Of a stretch of DNA of 14,744 bases, positions 5,926-12,516 are shown piece by piece. The stretch lies in the NCBI GenBank assembly GCA_964565715.1, contig CAZMGG010000132.1, positions 1-14,744 on the forward strand. Direction: 5' to 3'. Position 1 is the first letter of the stretch. Each line of letters begins with the position of its first letter. Made by a program: the position numbers and the translations under genes. A model generated the notes under the pieces. That model saw only the letters and a program-made list of their open reading frames with translations. It had not been told where the DNA came from and made no database searches. Source of the stretch: CAZMGG01 sp964565715. GTDB taxonomy: Bacteria > Planctomycetota > UBA1135 > UBA2386.

Positions 5926-7622
5926 TCGTTTTCGGGCTCTTCGTCGTCGTCGCCGGACGCGGGCTCTTCGTGCTCTGCGGTGTCGGGATCCTGCTCGCTC
6001 TCGTCGTCCTCCGCCTCCCCCTCGTTCTGCACTGCTGATGGCGGCGCAGCTGCGCCGGCCTTCGGCGTCGGCAGCAACGCTCCCTCGTCGAGCCCGTGAC
6101 GCTTCGCGGTCTCGCGCGCCTGGCGCAGGAACCGGGCCCGCTGCTCCAGCACCTGCTCCGCGTCCTGGCCATTGCGCGCGGCCTCCGCCTGCGGCGTCGA
6201 CAGGTTCGCGTCCACGGCCATCTGCGAGGCCTGGATCTCCTTCGTGGGGTCCACGTAGCCGCGCATCGGCGGCACCCAGAGCGTCTCCAGGAATGGCCGC
6301 GGGTTCTGGGCGAATCCGCGCGGCGTCGGCAGCAGGCCGCGCAGCACGGCCTCGGTGATCACGATGCGCCACCACGGCTGGCAGAACTGCTCCTGCAGGA
6401 GTTGCCGCATCGCCTCGAAGCCGCGCGCAGCCTCGAGCAGGGCGACCCGGGCCGAGCTGTAGTTCATCCCGCCGAAGTCCTTGCTGACCAGCTCATAGGG
6501 CAGGCCGAACGAACCGCAGATGGACTTGAGCAGCCGGACGACGAACGGCTCGAACTGGGTGCCCGGTCGCTGTGGCGCGAAGGAGAACGGCTCCTCGCCG
6601 TCATTGAGGTAGCGGATGGTCCCGCTCTCGAGGCGCTCGTGCCAGTCGGGGCCGTTGGGCTGCTGGTCGATCAGGCCTGCCACCGGCGAGACCGTCTGCC
6701 GGATGAACATGCAGATCTTGCTGGCGGCCCGGGCGGCGACGGCCTCGCTCTCGATGTAGTCGTTCAGGCTCTCGACCAACCCGAAGCTCGCGGACATCGC
6801 CGGCACGCCGCGGTTCTGGCCCGACCGCTCCCGATCGAAGACATGCAGCATCAGCGGCAGCCCGCCAGCCCACCGGGTGTAGCGGACCGGGTCATTTCGG
6901 CGCCGGGACGACCGACTCAGCATCCGTTCGTCCGGGTGATAGGGCAGGACCCAGTAGGCCAAGGGCTGCCCACGCGGACCGATCTCGACGCCGCCTCGGA
7001 GCTCCCGGTCCGCCTGCGAGGCTGCCGGGGGGTCGCGGAGCCGGTCGAGGTCGACCGACTCGATCGACGACGCCAGCAAACGCCAGGTTTCCTGCGCCGG
7101 ATCCACCGAAGTGCGCTTCACCAGGCATTCGCCATCGACCACCATCGACCGGAGCACCTGGCGCTGCAGGCTGTAGAAGCTGCTGTGCTCGGTTGCGTCG
7201 GCCTGATCGGTGGCCCACTCCTCGAAGACCTGCTCGCAGGCGCGGTTCCAGTCCCTGGCTTGGCTGTCGGTCAGCCCCGTCGTCTCTGGCTTCGCCAGGC
7301 TCTGCGGGACGATGCCGGTCCCCACGACGTTGTCGAGGAAGACCTTGACGATGGCCTTGCCGGTGCTGTCGTCGCGGCACATGGCACGGCTGTTCCGCCG
7401 CAGCTCCGGCAGGTCCTGCAGCAGGTCGACGTCGGCTGAACTGGCGTGCTGCCGGCGCCGCGTCCTCCGGCGCTGCGCCGCCTCGTAGTTGAGCAGCTCG
7501 CTGGTGGCGGCTCGCGCCAGCCGGCGATTCAGCGCCCACCGCGGCGCCACGACGTCGATGGCCGAGTCCGTCAGACGGCGCATGCCGCCGAGCAGTCCCG
7601 GCCCGTAGAGGGTGCGGCTCAT
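5922..7622 (-). CDS. Portal protein, lambda gpB family
   Basis: A 566-aa protein starting at ATG 7622-7620 in an ATGA overlap with the esterase-gpW stop. It matches the lambda-type portal family: an N-terminal Arg-rich helical region (YEAAQRRRTRRRQ); LRRNSRAMCRDDSTGKAIVK with DNVVGTGI; a mid-region with SMVVDGECLVK and GVEIGPRGQPLAYWVL; a helix containing GVPAMSASFGLVESLNDYIE; and GLPYELVSKDFGGMNYSSAR, followed by helices. Portals form a 12-mer ring at one capsid vertex, hold the terminase during packaging and later bind the gpW-type connector. The C-terminal 50 residues are extremely acidic (Glu/Asp-rich, about residues 515-566) and probably disordered. No strong Shine-Dalgarno is seen, so coupling to the upstream gene is likely. 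Confidence 0.92.
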   Translation of the reverse strand: MSRTLYGPGLLGGMRRLTDSAIDVVAPRWALNRRLARAATSELLNYEAAQRRRTRRRQHASSADVDLLQDLPELRRNSRAMCRDDSTGKAIVKVFLDNVVGTGIVPQSLAKPETTGLTDSQARDWNRACEQVFEEWATDQADATEHSSFYSLQRQVLRSMVVDGECLVKRTSVDPAQETWRLLASSIESVDLDRLRDPPAASQADRELRGGVEIGPRGQPLAYWVLPYHPDERMLSRSSRRRNDPVRYTRWAGGLPLMLHVFDRERSGQNRGVPAMSASFGLVESLNDYIESEAVAARAASKICMFIRQTVSPVAGLIDQQPNGPDWHERLESGTIRYLNDGEEPFSFAPQRPGTQFEPFVVRLLKSICGSFGLPYELVSKDFGGMNYSSARVALLEAARGFEAMRQLLQEQFCQPWWRIVITEAVLRGLLPTPRGFAQNPRPFLETLWVPPMRGYVDPTKEIQASQMAVDANLSTPQAEAARNGQDAEQVLEQRARFLRQARETAKRHGLDEGALLPTPKAGAAAPPSAVQNEGEAEDDESEQDPDTAEHEEPASGDDDEEPENE

Positions 7623-9517
7623 TCGAAGCTCACTTGGGTGCGGTCGAGGCCGCGGGATCGATTGGCCCGGCCCTCGAGGTAGCGCTGCGCGTCGATCAGC
7701 TCGCGCAGGCTCCGACGCTGCACGGTGCGGCCGTTGACCGTGTAGGCAGCCACGTCGGGATCCGCCGCCAGGGCCTCGTCGATCGCCGCGACGGCCGTCG
7801 GAGCGGCAGCCGCGGGCAACGGCGTCACCGTCGTCACCGTGCCATTGGCGACGTCCTCGAACCAGTCCGAGGCGGCGCGGCCGATGTGATGGGTCAGCTC
7901 CAGGCCATAGTGGAGGCTGTCCCTGCGCAGCTCGAGGTCGTCGATGTCCAGCACCCCGACCGCCTGGCCGGCGAGCGCGTCGATGGCTGCCCGGATCGTC
8001 TCGCGTGCAGCTGGCGTGACAGCCAGGGCACTCTGGGCGTGGGTGCGGACCAGTGCCACCGGGATGGCGTCGCCGCCGACCCTGGTCTTCAGGTCGGACT
8101 GCAGATTGGCCACGAAGGGCCCGAGTCGGGCAGCGAACCGCTCGGCGTCGGCCTGGGTCAGCTGGTCGTTGTCGCCCACGTTGACCAGGATCCCGGTGAT
8201 GTCGACCGTCTCGCCGCGCTGTTGCAGGGCGTAGAGCTTCAGCTTGGCCAGCTCCTCGAGGAGCAGCGTGTAGAGGTCGTCGGCCTCCTTCTCCCACGAC
8301 CGGTTGCTGCCGATGGCAGCCTCCTCCGTCAGCGTGCTGCCGCCCGATCCGATCTTCAGCAGCGCCACCGTCTCGCCCGGGTGCCGCGCGATCTGGTCGG
8401 CCAGCAGGGTCAGCTCGGACCCGTAGACGCCAGGCGACACGCTGCCCAGCGTGTTGGCCGTGCTCATCACGTCGTAGCCGACCAGCGCGGTGCCGTTCCA
8501 GACCAGCGCGCCGGGCGTCAGGTAGCCGGGCCCCGGGCCGACAAACGCCGGCTGCTCGCCGAACACGGCGGCCAGTGCGTCGATCGCGCCTACGGTGTTG
8601 CTGGTGCCGATCGACACCAGCACCCGCAGCCCGGTCCCCTGCACCGGTGTGAGCGCCATCGCCTGGAACATGGCGTGCGCGGCCGCGCCGAACCGAAGGT
8701 ACTCGTCGGTGCTGTAGTACTGCGGGTCGGTGGAGTCGTGCGGGCTGCCGAGGATCGGCACCGCCGGCGCGAACGTGCTGGCGCCGGCATCCACCAGGGC
8801 GACGTTGTCGGTGTCTGCCGCCACCTGGGCGACCACGCGGCGGAGCAGCTGGCCGTAGCCGGCGTGGCTGGTGCGGAAGAGCTCGGCGCTGTGATGCAGC
8901 ATCACGACCGGCACCGAGCTCCCGACGGTGGTCCGGAGGTCGGCGAGCATCGCCCGCAGGTCGGCCTCCATGTTCAGGTTCTCGGCGTCGCACTCGTGGG
9001 CGCCGAGCATCAGAAAGACGCCCCGCACGTCGAGCGTGTCGCCGCCGGCGGCCGCCCGGGCCACCGCCTGGTTCCACTGCGCCAGGAACGAGGTCCTGGC
9101 CGAGCCCGCGCCGGACCAGCTCGCGAAGCGGCTGCCGATCACGCCGAACTTGAAGAACTTGAAGCCGGTCGGGTAGTTGGCCGCCAGCAGCTGCATCCAC
9201 GTGACGTCCGGGCCGAGCCCGCGATACGCCTCGTACCAGGTGCTGCCCTTGGTGCCCGCGGCCGCGGCGTTCTCGATGTGGTGGTAGACCACCCAGTCAC
9301 CCGTGCCGCCGTACTGCCCGTCGAACCATGGCCGGAAGGCCGGCGACAGCGGCACGCCGGTCGGCTGCCCGCTGTCGTACGGCACCGGCCGCATGAGGCT
9401 CGGGTAGTTCTTGAAGCCGATGTAGAAGCTGCTGGGCGGCGTCCCCGGATTCACGTCAGGGAGAGGACCGGACAGATGCTCGTCGCCGAGCAGGAGGAAC
9501 GTGGGGATGGCAGCCAC
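7619..9517 (-). CDS. Tandem SGNH/acetylesterase fused to gpW-like domain
   Basis: A 632-aa protein starting at GTG 9517-9515; no earlier in-frame start exists before a stop, and domain 1 begins at once. Residues 1-290 and 297-555 are two SGNH/sialate-O-acetylesterase-like domains. Domain 2 keeps GTSN (Ser306), KIGSGGSTL (388-396), NVGDND (446-451) and DSLHY (Asp533, His536), the expected catalytic set. Domain 1 reads GDEH at the nucleophile (Glu13 for Ser) and DPQYYS at the His block (Tyr267 for His), so it may be inactive. After a Thr/Pro/Ala linker (about 560-575), residues 576-632 resemble lambda gpW: a helix, VNGRTVQRRSLRELIDAQ, a helix and a basic end. gpW joins head to tail under the portal, and this gene occupies gpW's place between terminase and portal. 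The substrate is probably an O-acetylated glycan (inferred). No signal peptide is visible. Confidence 0.82.
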   Translation of the reverse strand: MAAIPTFLLLGDEHLSGPLPDVNPGTPPSSFYIGFKNYPSLMRPVPYDSGQPTGVPLSPAFRPWFDGQYGGTGDWVVYHHIENAAAAGTKGSTWYEAYRGLGPDVTWMQLLAANYPTGFKFFKFGVIGSRFASWSGAGSARTSFLAQWNQAVARAAAGGDTLDVRGVFLMLGAHECDAENLNMEADLRAMLADLRTTVGSSVPVVMLHHSAELFRTSHAGYGQLLRRVVAQVAADTDNVALVDAGASTFAPAVPILGSPHDSTDPQYYSTDEYLRFGAAAHAMFQAMALTPVQGTGLRVLVSIGTSNTVGAIDALAAVFGEQPAFVGPGPGYLTPGALVWNGTALVGYDVMSTANTLGSVSPGVYGSELTLLADQIARHPGETVALLKIGSGGSTLTEEAAIGSNRSWEKEADDLYTLLLEELAKLKLYALQQRGETVDITGILVNVGDNDQLTQADAERFAARLGPFVANLQSDLKTRVGGDAIPVALVRTHAQSALAVTPAARETIRAAIDALAGQAVGVLDIDDLELRRDSLHYGLELTHHIGRAASDWFEDVANGTVTTVTPLPAAAAPTAVAAIDEALAADPDVAAYTVNGRTVQRRSLRELIDAQRYLEGRANRSRGLDRTQVSFE

Positions 9518-9592
9518 TGCGACGCAGTGTCGCCACGTGTGATCCCAGCTGAGCCGTGCGGGATCAGCAGTGCTGAACGGTCACGGGATCAG
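9515..9592 (-). promoter_or_regulatory. Intergenic dyads and direct repeat before esterase
   Basis: The 63-base gap 9518-9580 and its edges are dense in symmetry. CACTGC-GAC-GCAGTG (9515-9529) overlaps the GTG start. TGATCCC (9540-9546) pairs with GGGATCA (9560-9566). TCAGCA-G-TGCTGA (9564-9576) is a perfect dyad. CGGGATCAG repeats at 9559-9567 and 9584-9592. No convincing Shine-Dalgarno or sigma70 promoter is seen. The elements could be an operator, an RNA structure gating translation of the esterase, or a junction scar of insertion. The symmetries are observed; function is inferred. Confidence 0.4.
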
Positions 9593-9826
9593 GCCCCGCA
9601 GCGCGTTGGGGTCCCGCAGCGTCTTCGGGTCGATCTCGATGCTGCGGTAGTTGAGCTTGCAGCGGCGGCAGCAGTGGTAGCGCACACGCCCCTCCTGGCC
9701 GTAGGTCCTTGGCTTCGAGTCCCCGCACGTCGGGCACCGCCAGGGTACGAACGGAACGACGGCGACCGCGTCGCTCCGCTCCGGCTTCTGCTGCCCATCG
9801 TGGGGCACTACGTAGTACGCCGCCAC
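9581..9826 (-). CDS. Small zinc-ribbon protein, NrdR-like finger
   Basis: An 81-aa protein starting at GTG 9826-9824, chosen because AAGGAGG lies nine bases upstream; a later GTG at 9808 is possible. It overlaps the terminase 3' end by 19 bases. It has one zinc ribbon: CPTCGDSKPRTYGQEGRVRYHCCRRC, given here as C-x2-C near residues 32-35 and a C-C-x2-C cluster near residues 53-57, ending in YRSIEI. This resembles the finger of NrdR and other small DNA-binding phage proteins. It is an extra gene between the large terminase and the gpW-like gene, where lambda has none. Its stop is in the same frame as the esterase. Role unknown; nucleic-acid binding is likely. Confidence 0.7.
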   Translation of the reverse strand: MAAYYVVPHDGQQKPERSDAVAVVPFVPWRCPTCGDSKPRTYGQEGRVRYHCCRRCKLNYRSIEIDPKTLRDPNALRGLIP

Positions 9827-11664
9827 AGGCGGGGGCCTCCTTCCTCGCCGCCGGCGGCGGGTCGCGGTGGCCGCGGCGGCCGTGTCCCGGCGTGGCGCAG
9901 CATCTCGATGCCGAGCATCTTGGCCGCGGCCGCGGCGAGAACCTCGCAGTCCCAGAAGTGGTTCTGCTTCGCGCCGGCCTTGGGCACCCACCGTTCGCGC
10001 TGCTTGTCGCGGGTGCGCACGATCACCTTGTGCTCTGCCGTCAGCTCGGTCAGGTAGTCGGCGTCGATGTCGTCGTAGATGCGGAAGGCCCGGGGCTCGT
10101 CGGCGCCGCCGCGGCGGATGGCCAGCGCCACCTCGTCCTTGATCGCGTGCACGTTGACGTGGGCCACCACGACCGACTGCGGCAACGGCGCATTGGTCTC
10201 CGGGTGACGGTCGATCCGGTGCAGGGTCCATGGCTTGGTGATGTCGTCCAGCTCGACGCCCTTGCTGAGCCGCACGACTGGCCCCCAGGTCCTGGCGAGC
10301 TCGACGGCCTCGGCGTGTCGGAAGCGGCCGTCGATCAGCAGCATCCGCACTCGCAGCGACTTGGGCCCCCACGGCCGCCGCAGCACCGACTCCGCGAGGC
10401 TGCCGAAGTCACTGGCCCGACCATGGTCCAGGAGCCAGCTGCGCTGCCCTGTGCCCCAGCCGCGCACCACGTAGGGGATGTAGCGCTTCTGCACGTCCGC
10501 GCCGACGGTGATCGCGAGGACGTCCTCGGGCACCTGGCCGCGGACGTAGCCGCCGCGGCACTGCTCGAGCATGGCCGGCTTGGGCTCGTCGACCTTCTCC
10601 TGCCACGCCTCGCCCTGCCACGAGTTGACGAAGTTCTGCAGCTGCGCCGGGTCGCCCTTGCTGCGCAGGAACTTCGCGGCGATCTCCCACCACGCCAGCC
10701 ACGGCGAGTAGCCGGCCCACAGGTGGTAGCTGCGATGCGGCGCCCGATCCTGGGGCAGGATCACGCGGCCGTCCACCAGGTGATCCCGCCAGTCAACGTC
10801 CTTGGGGCACCAGAACCCGCGGGCCAGCATGCCGGCCTTCTCTAGGTCGCCGATGCGTTCGCCGCACTCCTCGCACTCGTACCAGGCGTCTCTGCGTGCC
10901 CGCATCTCCTCCTCGGTGTCGATCTCGGCCGGCCACTTGATCTGCGGGAACCGCAGGAACTGGCGGTGCTCGCAATGCGGGCAGGGCAGGTAGAAGCGCC
11001 GCTGATCGCCCTTCTGGAACTCACGGGTGACCAGGCCATTGGCGATGGTCGGCGTGCTGGTCAGGTAGGCGGTGTGGTTCCAGAAGGTCCGGGTTCGCTC
11101 GAGCGCGAGCTCCCACGGCCCCGCCTCCTTCTGCGTCCACTCCGGCCACTTGTTGCACTCGTCCCCGAACAGCCACCGGGCGGCCAGCTGCGCCAGCTCC
11201 GACGGCACGCGGGCGGTGCGCAGGTGCAGCGTGCACCGGCGGAACTTCACCCGCCGGCGCTTCATGTCGTGGCGGTCCTCAGTCAGCTGGCCGGCCAGCG
11301 CCGGGCTGGCGCGCAGCATCGGCAGCACGCGGTTCTCGCCGAAGGCCTCGGCGTCCTCGCGGCTCGGCATCACGTAGGTGATGGGACCGGGGTCCTGGTG
11401 GATCGCGTATCCCAGCACGTTCAGCAGGGTCTCGGTGCCGGCGACCTGCGTGCTCTTCTGGATCGTGACCTGGTGCACCCACGGGAGCGCGGCGGAGTCC
11501 ATCCACTCGCGCGCCCACGGCACCCGCACGGTGCGCCACGGCCCCGGCTCGGCGCTGGTCTGCGGGTCAAGCACGCGGTGCCGGTCGGCCCACTCGGACA
11601 CGGTCAGGCGCTCCGGCCACCGCAGGGCCTCGCGCATCGGCCGGGTCCAAGCGGTGCTACTCAC
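9808..11664 (-). CDS. Terminase large subunit, GpA family
   Basis: A 618-aa protein starting at GTG 11664-11662 with AGGAGG nine bases upstream, overlapping the small terminase by eight bases. It is a GpA-type packaging motor. The ATPase has a deviant Walker A (QVTIQKSTQVAGTETLL, Lys70), a PSREDAEAFGENRVLPMLRA segment and Walker B WLFGDEC (Asp168-Glu169). A Cys4 zinc site typical of GpA follows (CPHC at 228-231, CEEC at 264-267). The C-terminal nuclease has AITVGADVQ and the NHFWDCEVLAAAAAK motif with a catalytic-type Asp. It cuts concatemers and pumps DNA through the portal. Length is near lambda gpA (641). It forms the holoenzyme with the preceding gene. Confidence 0.95.
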   Translation of the reverse strand: MSSTAWTRPMREALRWPERLTVSEWADRHRVLDPQTSAEPGPWRTVRVPWAREWMDSAALPWVHQVTIQKSTQVAGTETLLNVLGYAIHQDPGPITYVMPSREDAEAFGENRVLPMLRASPALAGQLTEDRHDMKRRRVKFRRCTLHLRTARVPSELAQLAARWLFGDECNKWPEWTQKEAGPWELALERTRTFWNHTAYLTSTPTIANGLVTREFQKGDQRRFYLPCPHCEHRQFLRFPQIKWPAEIDTEEEMRARRDAWYECEECGERIGDLEKAGMLARGFWCPKDVDWRDHLVDGRVILPQDRAPHRSYHLWAGYSPWLAWWEIAAKFLRSKGDPAQLQNFVNSWQGEAWQEKVDEPKPAMLEQCRGGYVRGQVPEDVLAITVGADVQKRYIPYVVRGWGTGQRSWLLDHGRASDFGSLAESVLRRPWGPKSLRVRMLLIDGRFRHAEAVELARTWGPVVRLSKGVELDDITKPWTLHRIDRHPETNAPLPQSVVVAHVNVHAIKDEVALAIRRGGADEPRAFRIYDDIDADYLTELTAEHKVIVRTRDKQRERWVPKAGAKQNHFWDCEVLAAAAAKMLGIEMLRHAGTRPPRPPRPAAGGEEGGPRLWRRTT

Positions 11665-12160
11665 CCGCCGCGGCCTCCTCGGCGGGCTCCGCATCTCCGC
11701 GCGCCAGTGAGTCGAATGCGCTGCGCAGCTCCTCCTCGACCACCACCTTGATCGCCTCGGGCGAAGGCGCCTGGTAGAGCCGACGGGCCAACAGATCGGG
11801 GAGACGGGTGAAGGCCGCACGCAGCTCCTGCAGCCGCCGCACCTGCGCAGCCTCGCACTCCGAGCGGGTGTGGACCTCGCCGCGGGCCTCCTGCAACTGC
11901 AGCTCGGCCAGCTCGGCCCGCGCCTGGCGCCACCGATCGAGCGCGTCCTGCACCGCCGGCGACGGCGCCGTCGCCCGCGGACCCGGCTTGCCACGTCGCT
12001 CGGCGATCCACTGCCGGGCTGCGGTGAGCCAGTCCTGCTCGGACTGCCCCTCGGCCAGGCGCGGCAGGCCCGCCTCGAAGTGCCTCGTCAGGGTGCGCGG
12101 GTTGACGCCGAGGCCCATGGCCAGGGCACCGATGGTCGGACGGCTCGATCGACGGCCCAT
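11657..12160 (-). CDS. Terminase small subunit, Nu1-like
   Basis: A 167-aa protein starting at ATG 12160-12158; a TAG lies directly upstream in frame, fixing the earliest start. The N-terminus is helix-turn-helix-like (TIGALAMGLGVNPRTLTRHF), the DNA-binding part that recognises the packaging site. The middle carries RWRQARAELAELQLQEARGE and LRAAFTRLPDLLARRL, the helical pattern of Nu1-type subunits that bind the large subunit. The C-terminus is acidic. It directly precedes the large terminase. The ribosome-binding site is weak, and the short upstream gap holds a G-rich tract. Confidence 0.88.
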   Translation of the reverse strand: MGRRSSRPTIGALAMGLGVNPRTLTRHFEAGLPRLAEGQSEQDWLTAARQWIAERRGKPGPRATAPSPAVQDALDRWRQARAELAELQLQEARGEVHTRSECEAAQVRRLQELRAAFTRLPDLLARRLYQAPSPEAIKVVVEEELRSAFDSLARGDAEPAEEAAAGE

Positions 12161-12306
12161 CTATCTCGCGTTCGCGCATCACCTTAGGGCGGCGGCATCA
12201 CTATTTGCGTATCCCCGCACAAGAAAAGCGGTCGGGCCGCAACCACGATGGGCCCCCACCCCCCCGGAGGGACCCGCGACCCCCTCCCCTCGACCCTGCC
12301 GTTCCG
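12161..12306 (-). other. G-rich gap before terminase; candidate cos region
   Basis: About 146 bases with no well-supported gene, the longest such stretch in the window. A tiny frame of 43 codons (12310-12179, ATGA overlap with the 69-aa gene) is open, but its third-position GC is clearly lower than that of the real genes. The gap combines a G-run tract (12253-12296), three GACCC words at 12271, 12278 and 12292 (7 and 14 bases apart) and a locally AT-richer patch near 12197-12232. Lambdoid phages carry cos just upstream of the small terminase gene, so this is the natural candidate. No cohesive-end sequence can be recognised by eye. Confidence 0.35.
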
Positions 12307-12310
12307 TCAT
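12179..12310 (-). CDS. Doubtful 43-aa reading frame
   Basis: ATG 12310-12308 overlaps the stop of the 69-aa gene as ATGA, the junction style used elsewhere in this phage, and the frame runs to TGA at 12181-12179. It would encode a Gly-rich 43-residue peptide beginning MTERQGRGEGVAG. Codon third positions are much less GC-rich than in neighbouring genes, and the frame reads through the G-run tract, so it is more likely non-coding. No motif is visible. Confidence 0.15.
   Translation of the reverse strand: MTERQGRGEGVAGPSGGVGAHRGCGPTAFLVRGYANSDAAALR
12253..12296 (-). repeat. G-run tract able to form a G-quadruplex
   Basis: On the minus strand six G-runs occur in order: GGG (12296-12294), GGGG (12289-12286), GGGGG (12284-12280), GGG (12275-12273), GGGGGGG (12265-12259) and GGGGG (12257-12253). 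The first four, with loops of 4, 1 and 4 bases, satisfy the usual quadruplex pattern. It lies in the gap just before the small terminase gene. Whether it folds is not shown. Confidence 0.55.
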
Positions 12311-12516
12311 GCGGTCCCCCGTGGCACCAGAAGCTCGGGGCCGCGCACTTGGCCCTGAGGCTGCTCGACCGCCACCAGGAAGCGCTCGCCTGCGCCGGCC
12401 TCGGCCATGTGGGCGTTCGCCCGCTGCAGCGTCAGAGCCGCTACCTGGGCCAGCTCCTGCGCGATCGCGCGGTGCACCTCGCGCTTCGACAGCGTCGACA
12501 GGTCGGGGATCGTCAT
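12307..12516 (-). CDS. Small hypothetical helical protein
   Basis: A 69-aa protein starting at ATG 12516-12514 in an ATGA overlap with the upstream gene's stop, with GGAG about nine bases upstream. The N-terminal half is amphipathic helix (LSKREVHRAIAQELAQVAAL); the C-terminal third (VEQPQGQVRGPELLVP) is probably extended. No known motif is seen. Overlap with the 307-aa gene suggests co-translation with the recombination module. Confidence 0.6.
   Translation of the reverse strand: MTIPDLSTLSKREVHRAIAQELAQVAALTLQRANAHMAEAGAGERFLVAVEQPQGQVRGPELLVPRGTA

Noticed and set aside
3877..6099. 740-codon plus-strand open frame
   Set aside because: It is antisense to the clear capsid and protease genes; the low stop density of GC-rich DNA explains it.
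7623..9200. Upstream extension of the portal frame giving over 1000 residues
   Set aside because: The extension overlaps the esterase in another frame and is low-complexity Arg/Gly/Ala; the ATGA start at 7622 fits the family's length and N-terminus.
7634..10057. 807-codon plus-strand open frame
   Set aside because: It is antisense to the esterase-gpW gene and the terminase end, with no recognisable domain.
12197..12232. Possible sigma70 promoter in the AT-richer patch before the terminase
   Set aside because: TTGTGC could be a -35, but no TATAAT-like -10 lies at 16-18 bases spacing.
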